Assembly (NCBI RefSeq): GCF_001411555.2
Contig: NC_049902.1
Coordinates: forward strand, 13,247,423-13,311,422
Length of the DNA: 64,000 nt
Source: Juglans regia
Taxonomy: Eukaryota > Streptophyta > Magnoliopsida > Fagales > Juglandaceae
Direction: 5' to 3'
The notes below the pieces were generated by a model. That model saw nothing but the letters and a program-made list of their open reading frames with translations. It did no database searches and was not told the DNA's origin. How positions within the stretch are numbered: position 1 is the stretch's first letter; each line of letters starts with the position of its first letter. Of this stretch, positions 60,961-64,000 are shown piece by piece. The translations under genes were made by a program, and so were the position numbers.

Positions 60961-61137
60961 AAAGATGGTATAGCATCCATAATTTGAACAAATAACTTGA
61001 AATAATTAACAAACAATAGTCATTTAACATTTTATGAAAATTATCTACAAATTGAAAACACATTAAAAAGGAAAAATATATGTGTCTATTCGTGTTTGTG
61101 ATTTTAAAAATAAATAAAACACAAAAAAATGAATGCT

Positions 61138-61290
61138 TGCTCGAGCCACACTCGAGCGAATAATCTGTGTGATATTTGTTCAAGCCACACTTGAGCGAAG
61201 GTTCGACGAACAATTTGTGTGATGTTCGCTCGAGCCACACTCAAGCAAAGGCTCAATCGAAAAATCAGTGTGATATTCATTCGAGTCACT
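61138..61290. repeat. CTCGAG-rich repeat block 3 (hAT subterminal)
   Basis: Units of (C/T)TCGAGCCACACTCGAGCGAA plus AATCTGTGTGATATT recur near 61140, 61178, 61228 and 61279. Spacing is about 38, 50 and 51 bp. Each unit is itself an inverted repeat. The block sits about 100-240 bp inside the right end of the hAT. Confidence 0.75.
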
Positions 61291-61379
61291 CCGAATTCAA
61301 CCGACTCAGACTTCGTTGGAGTCAGAGCCTCGTCAGAATTCAATCGAAGTTAGAATCTCAAAAGTTTTGCCCAACCCTA

Positions 61380-61387
61380 GTCTAGTT
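61380..61387. repeat. hAT target-site duplication, right copy
   Basis: GTCTAGTT directly after the GCCCAACCCTA end. It pairs with 58021-58028. Confidence 0.85.
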
Positions 61388-61670
61388 TTAGTAGGAATAT
61401 TCTTTTCAAAAAAATCTTTAACATAAGGCAGATCAACAATATATTTCTTCATATGCCAGAAAGCATTAAGAAGATCATAACAAACATCATCAACAAGTTT
61501 TTTTATTCCAACTATCAATTTTTTAATGCAACAATTTACTACATAATTGTTCAACGAGTTTTTTGTATTTGATTTCTTGTTGTAGAAAATTCAAATATTT
61601 AGTCGTAGCAGAAATTAAAGCATTTAAACCTTTATCAGTATCAATATCAAACTTTGAAGCAAACTTGAGC
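61388..61670 (-). pseudogene. Caulimovirid-like pol, protease-RT linker
   Basis: The 61333-61554 frame reads YDLLNAFWHMKKYIVDLPYV and then FFEKNIPTKTR before running into the hAT end. It continues the pol direction and lies just before the RT start at 58020 if the hAT is discounted. Confidence 0.5.
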
Positions 61671-61671
61671 T

Positions 61672-61965
61672 TTACTTTCTACCCAAAAGGGTTAGTAGTA
61701 ATGTCATCATGTTCAATAAGAAAATGATATAAAAAGAAGATGTAAAAGGCATACCTAGAATTACCTTATCAGTCATACTTTTAACAAGAATGTAAGGAAT
61801 TTTAAAATAGACATTGTCTTGGCAAACATGAGTATTATTCAGTTCAAATTTAATTTTCATTTGAGAACCATTAGTAGAAAATAAATTTTCAATGGACTTT
61901 TCATAGTATTTACTAGGAATTATGCCATCTTGGATACAATTCATATTAGCTCCTGAATCAATCAA
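61672..61965 (-). pseudogene. Caulimovirid-like aspartic protease
   Basis: The frame opens MIDSGANMNCIQDGIIPSKY, with an intact D-S-G protease triad. It continues with YILVKSMTDKVILGMPF, the second conserved retropepsin block (ILG). The domain is short but complete in its core, and the surrounding frame has stops on both sides. Confidence 0.75.
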
Positions 61966-62680
61966 AGCAACAACCTTGAACTCAAATTCATGGCAAACAA
62001 CAATCTTTACTTTGAAAAATCATTTTAAAGGAATGATGCGTTTAATTAAACACACTTTATCAGTATCATAAATAGGTTCTTGATGACTAGGACCTGCACC
62101 ATCATCTTGCTCATCAGTATCATAAATATTATGCTGATCAAATTGTTTTTAACTTTCAAAAGTAGTAACTCCTATTTAAGAGAGTTATTATCAGTTTTAA
62201 TATTGTTCAACTCATTTTTGAGTTCAACAATTTCTTTTTTAATAAAAACAACTCACTCTTGGGTTTAACAATTTTCTCTTGGTGTTCTTCACCATGGTTT
62301 TCTTGAGCTTTTGGAGGTATTCTTCCTTAAACTCAAGGTTGGTAATTTGGCTAATCAAAATAATCAAAAGCTTTTCTTGTTCTTCACTCCTGGTGAGAAC
62401 ATTAATGGTTTTGCAACAAGAGTCTTTACAACCAAATGTAATAGTAGGAAAATAAGACTCAATTAGCAGAGTGATAGCCAGAATCACGTGTACTAAATTC
62501 ATCGATACCAAATGATTAAGAAGATCTTGATTCCAAAATGCGAACTAGTTCTTCTTTAACATTGTTATCAATGTTTAGCTGATTTATCCTCTTTTTCATC
62601 TTGCTAGGTTTTCTAGTACAGTCTTTACTAACGTGATCATACTTACTCATCATGTTTTTCTCTAATCCTTGTTGCATTTC
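61966..62680 (-). pseudogene. Caulimovirid-like region upstream of protease, with zinc-knuckle remnant
   Basis: 62239-62511 includes FGCKDSCCKTINVLTRSEEQ and EFKEEYLQKLKKTMVKN. 62510-62660 reads KYDHVSKDCTRKPSKMKKRI, the second half of a CCHC-type knuckle with its first cysteines gone. This is the coat-protein-side neighbourhood in caulimovirids. Everything upstream (movement and coat protein N-terminus) is absent past about 62690. Confidence 0.55.
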
Positions 62681-62699
62681 GTAAGACATACCCTAATTG

Positions 62700-63290
62700 A
62701 GGGGATATCGCTCATGACTTATACTCTAAACGGGACTTATTGTTTGGTGGTCGGAATTCACTTTACAACTAGGGTGGCACCAATAGTGACAAGAAATAGA
62801 TAGACACAATATAGTAAATGGTGAGGATAGGGAAATAGAAGATAAGAAATAAACAGAAAGAATAGCAACAATTCAACTATCACCAGCCAAATCGAGTTGG
62901 CTCGGATACTAGAAAGGAGCAGAAGTAAGTATAAATGTGAAAGAAGGTAACCAAAAAACTGGAGTTCAGGTAACCAAATGATTGAAGTTCAAAGGAACCA
63001 AATAACTAGAGTTAGAAGACCAAATAACTAGAGTGATAGTGCATGTAAGTAAATAAAAGTAAGTAAGCAAGTAAATAATTAAATGCTTGGACCAGATAAC
63101 TAGAGTCCAAAGGGACCAAATGACTGGATTGTAAGTTGTAAGTAATGAATAATTGAAGTAGAAAGAAAGTAAGCAAAATAAAATCCTCAAAATACTCACA
63201 AATTAACAATTAAAATAGTTGTAGTTCTCATATTAACATCAATACATGAAAATATTTAAGAATTACAAGGGAGGAGCAAGAAAGTAGGAG
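62700..63290. other. Unassigned spacer with ACCAAATAACTAGAGT repeats
   Basis: No gene is seen. 62945-63135 holds at least six imperfect units of (GG)ACCAAATAACTAGAGT, irregularly spaced, with AAGTAAGTAAGCAAGTAA runs between. It separates the minus-strand element from the plus-strand pol fragment. Confidence 0.5.
62945..63135. repeat. ACCAAATAACTAGAGT degenerate repeat cluster
   Basis: Variants near 62948 (AACCAAAAAACTGGAGT), 62971 (AACCAAATGATTGAAGT), 62995, 63019, 63091 and 63114 are separated by about 23-24 bp at first and then by a 70-bp gap. Confidence 0.65.
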
Positions 63291-63299
63291 AAGAGAAGG

Positions 63300-63560
63300 G
63301 TGATTCATTTCTTTGGTTATGATATCCATGAAGGAAAAATTCGCCCTATCAATAGATCCATCCAATTTGCTGATAAATTTCATGATGTCATCACTGATAA
63401 AATCCAATTACAAAGATTCCTTGGTTCATTAAATTATGATGTTGAGTTCTACAAAGACCTCAGGAAACACTATAAACCATTATTTTAGAGGTTACAGTCC
63501 AATCCACCTCCCTGGTCAAATATTCATGCTTCCCTTGTTAAGCAAATTAAAACTTATATT
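63300..63560 (+). pseudogene. Caulimovirid-like pol fragment, RT/RNase H junction (inverted copy)
   Basis: The plus-strand frame at 63300-63488 has FFGYDIHEGKIRPINRSIQF and KIQLQRFLGSLNY, followed by a block ending HYKPLF. This is the RT thumb/connection immediately before RNase H. Further RNase H-proximal residues continue after a frameshift to about 63555, where a TA microsatellite begins. It is opposite in orientation to the 52-62.7 kb element, so it is a separate or inverted fragment. Confidence 0.7.
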
Positions 63561-64000
63561 TATATATATATATATATATACACACTTTGCAAAATATCGT
63601 TTTGCTTGCATCAAACACTTTGAAATGTATGATCATGGCTAGTCATATAACATGCTTTTACAACCTATTCTATGCCACGCAACATATGTCCATCTAGCTC
63701 TTTTTAGGCCCCTATATCATGCTTAATCTGCTATATCATGGCATATACATCTTTACATTCAATCTTCAACAATCATTTTATGGATGATTTAATCTATACC
63801 TTGATGTCTTATTGCATAATTCAATCATGTAGATTTCATGACATTCAAGCCTAATCTATGTATGCAATTCAATAACCATGTAGGGAAGAGATATACCTTG
63901 AAGGATAGAGGACAAAGTGAAGGTTGTAGTGTCACAAGGTAATTGTTATGGGTGATAGTTTGAGTTGCTTCAATTTGCTTCAACTATGGTATAAAGGGTT
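63561..64000. other. Unassigned DNA at the right edge
   Basis: A short TA run (63562-63580) is followed by sequence without a recognisable frame. It continues off the window. Confidence 0.35.

Larger units (their letters stand above)
58029..61379 (-). mobile_element. hAT transposon, full-length but degenerate
   Basis: The 3,351-bp element has terminal inverted repeats TAGGGGTGGGC and GCCCAACCCTA (10 of 11) and an 8-bp target duplication with one change. Subterminal CTCCGACTCCGAC/GGAGTCGGA repeats occur at both ends. The transposase runs on the minus strand from about 60960 to 58880. It interrupts the pol of the caulimovirid-like element between the protease side (61388) and the RT start (58020). 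Confidence 0.92.

Overview
The window is a gene-poor, transposon-dense piece of a eudicot nuclear genome. The single intact host gene, the Ty1/copia, Ty3/gypsy, L1-type LINE, hAT and PIF/Harbinger remnants, the Tourist-like MITEs and the AT-rich introns all point to a plant. A woody Fagales species (walnut or hickory type) is my guess from the look of the MITE and long-LTR families, not a demonstrated assignment.

The one credible host gene is a LATERAL ORGAN BOUNDARIES DOMAIN gene of the LBD3/LBD4 type on the minus strand. Exon 1 is 37895-38071, exon 2 is 34574-34984, and a 2.9-kb phase-0 intron lies between them. It encodes a complete 195-residue protein and has a TATA box and a GA/CT-rich leader.

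Layout. 1-13241: a minus-strand, truncated Ty3/gypsy element. Its pol is split by a 4.4-kb plus-strand solo LTR (279-4676, target duplication AATTC), and its own right-hand LTR is split by another plus-strand LTR (9694-13129). 13242-16659: a further diverged LTR of that superfamily. 16.7-18.6 kb: a MITE and unassigned DNA. 18720-26530: a duplicated copy (block alpha) of the DNA just downstream of the LBD gene, interrupted by a degenerate full-length Copia element (18925-25221, target duplication AAGTC) and by a 557-bp plastid-like insert. 27.2-31.2 kb: another minus-strand long LTR with two MITEs inside. 31.8-33.6 kb: a hAT-like end and a broken Harbinger transposase. 33541-34558: block beta, the paralogous copy without the Copia and plastid-like inserts, ending 15 bp before the LBD stop codon. 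34.6-38.4 kb: the LBD gene. 38.4-45.5 kb: AT-rich DNA with microsatellites and MITEs. 45505-51515: a full-length but dead L1-type LINE with a 15-bp target duplication. 52.1-62.7 kb: a decayed caulimovirid-like reverse-transcribing element on the minus strand, into which a 3.8-kb solo LTR (53167-56978) and a 3.35-kb hAT transposon (58029-61379, 8-bp target duplication) have inserted. 63.3-63.55 kb: an inverted fragment of the same kind of pol.

The strongest observations are about insertion history. The two paralogous blocks give clean filled-site and empty-site comparisons for a retrotransposon and an organelle-like insert. Several other insertions can be ordered from exact target duplications. 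I found no convincing evidence for an undescribed functional system. The least explained items are the palindromic repeat array in the Copia leader, the 32-bp array inside the giant LTR, and the recurring CTCGAG-rich blocks.
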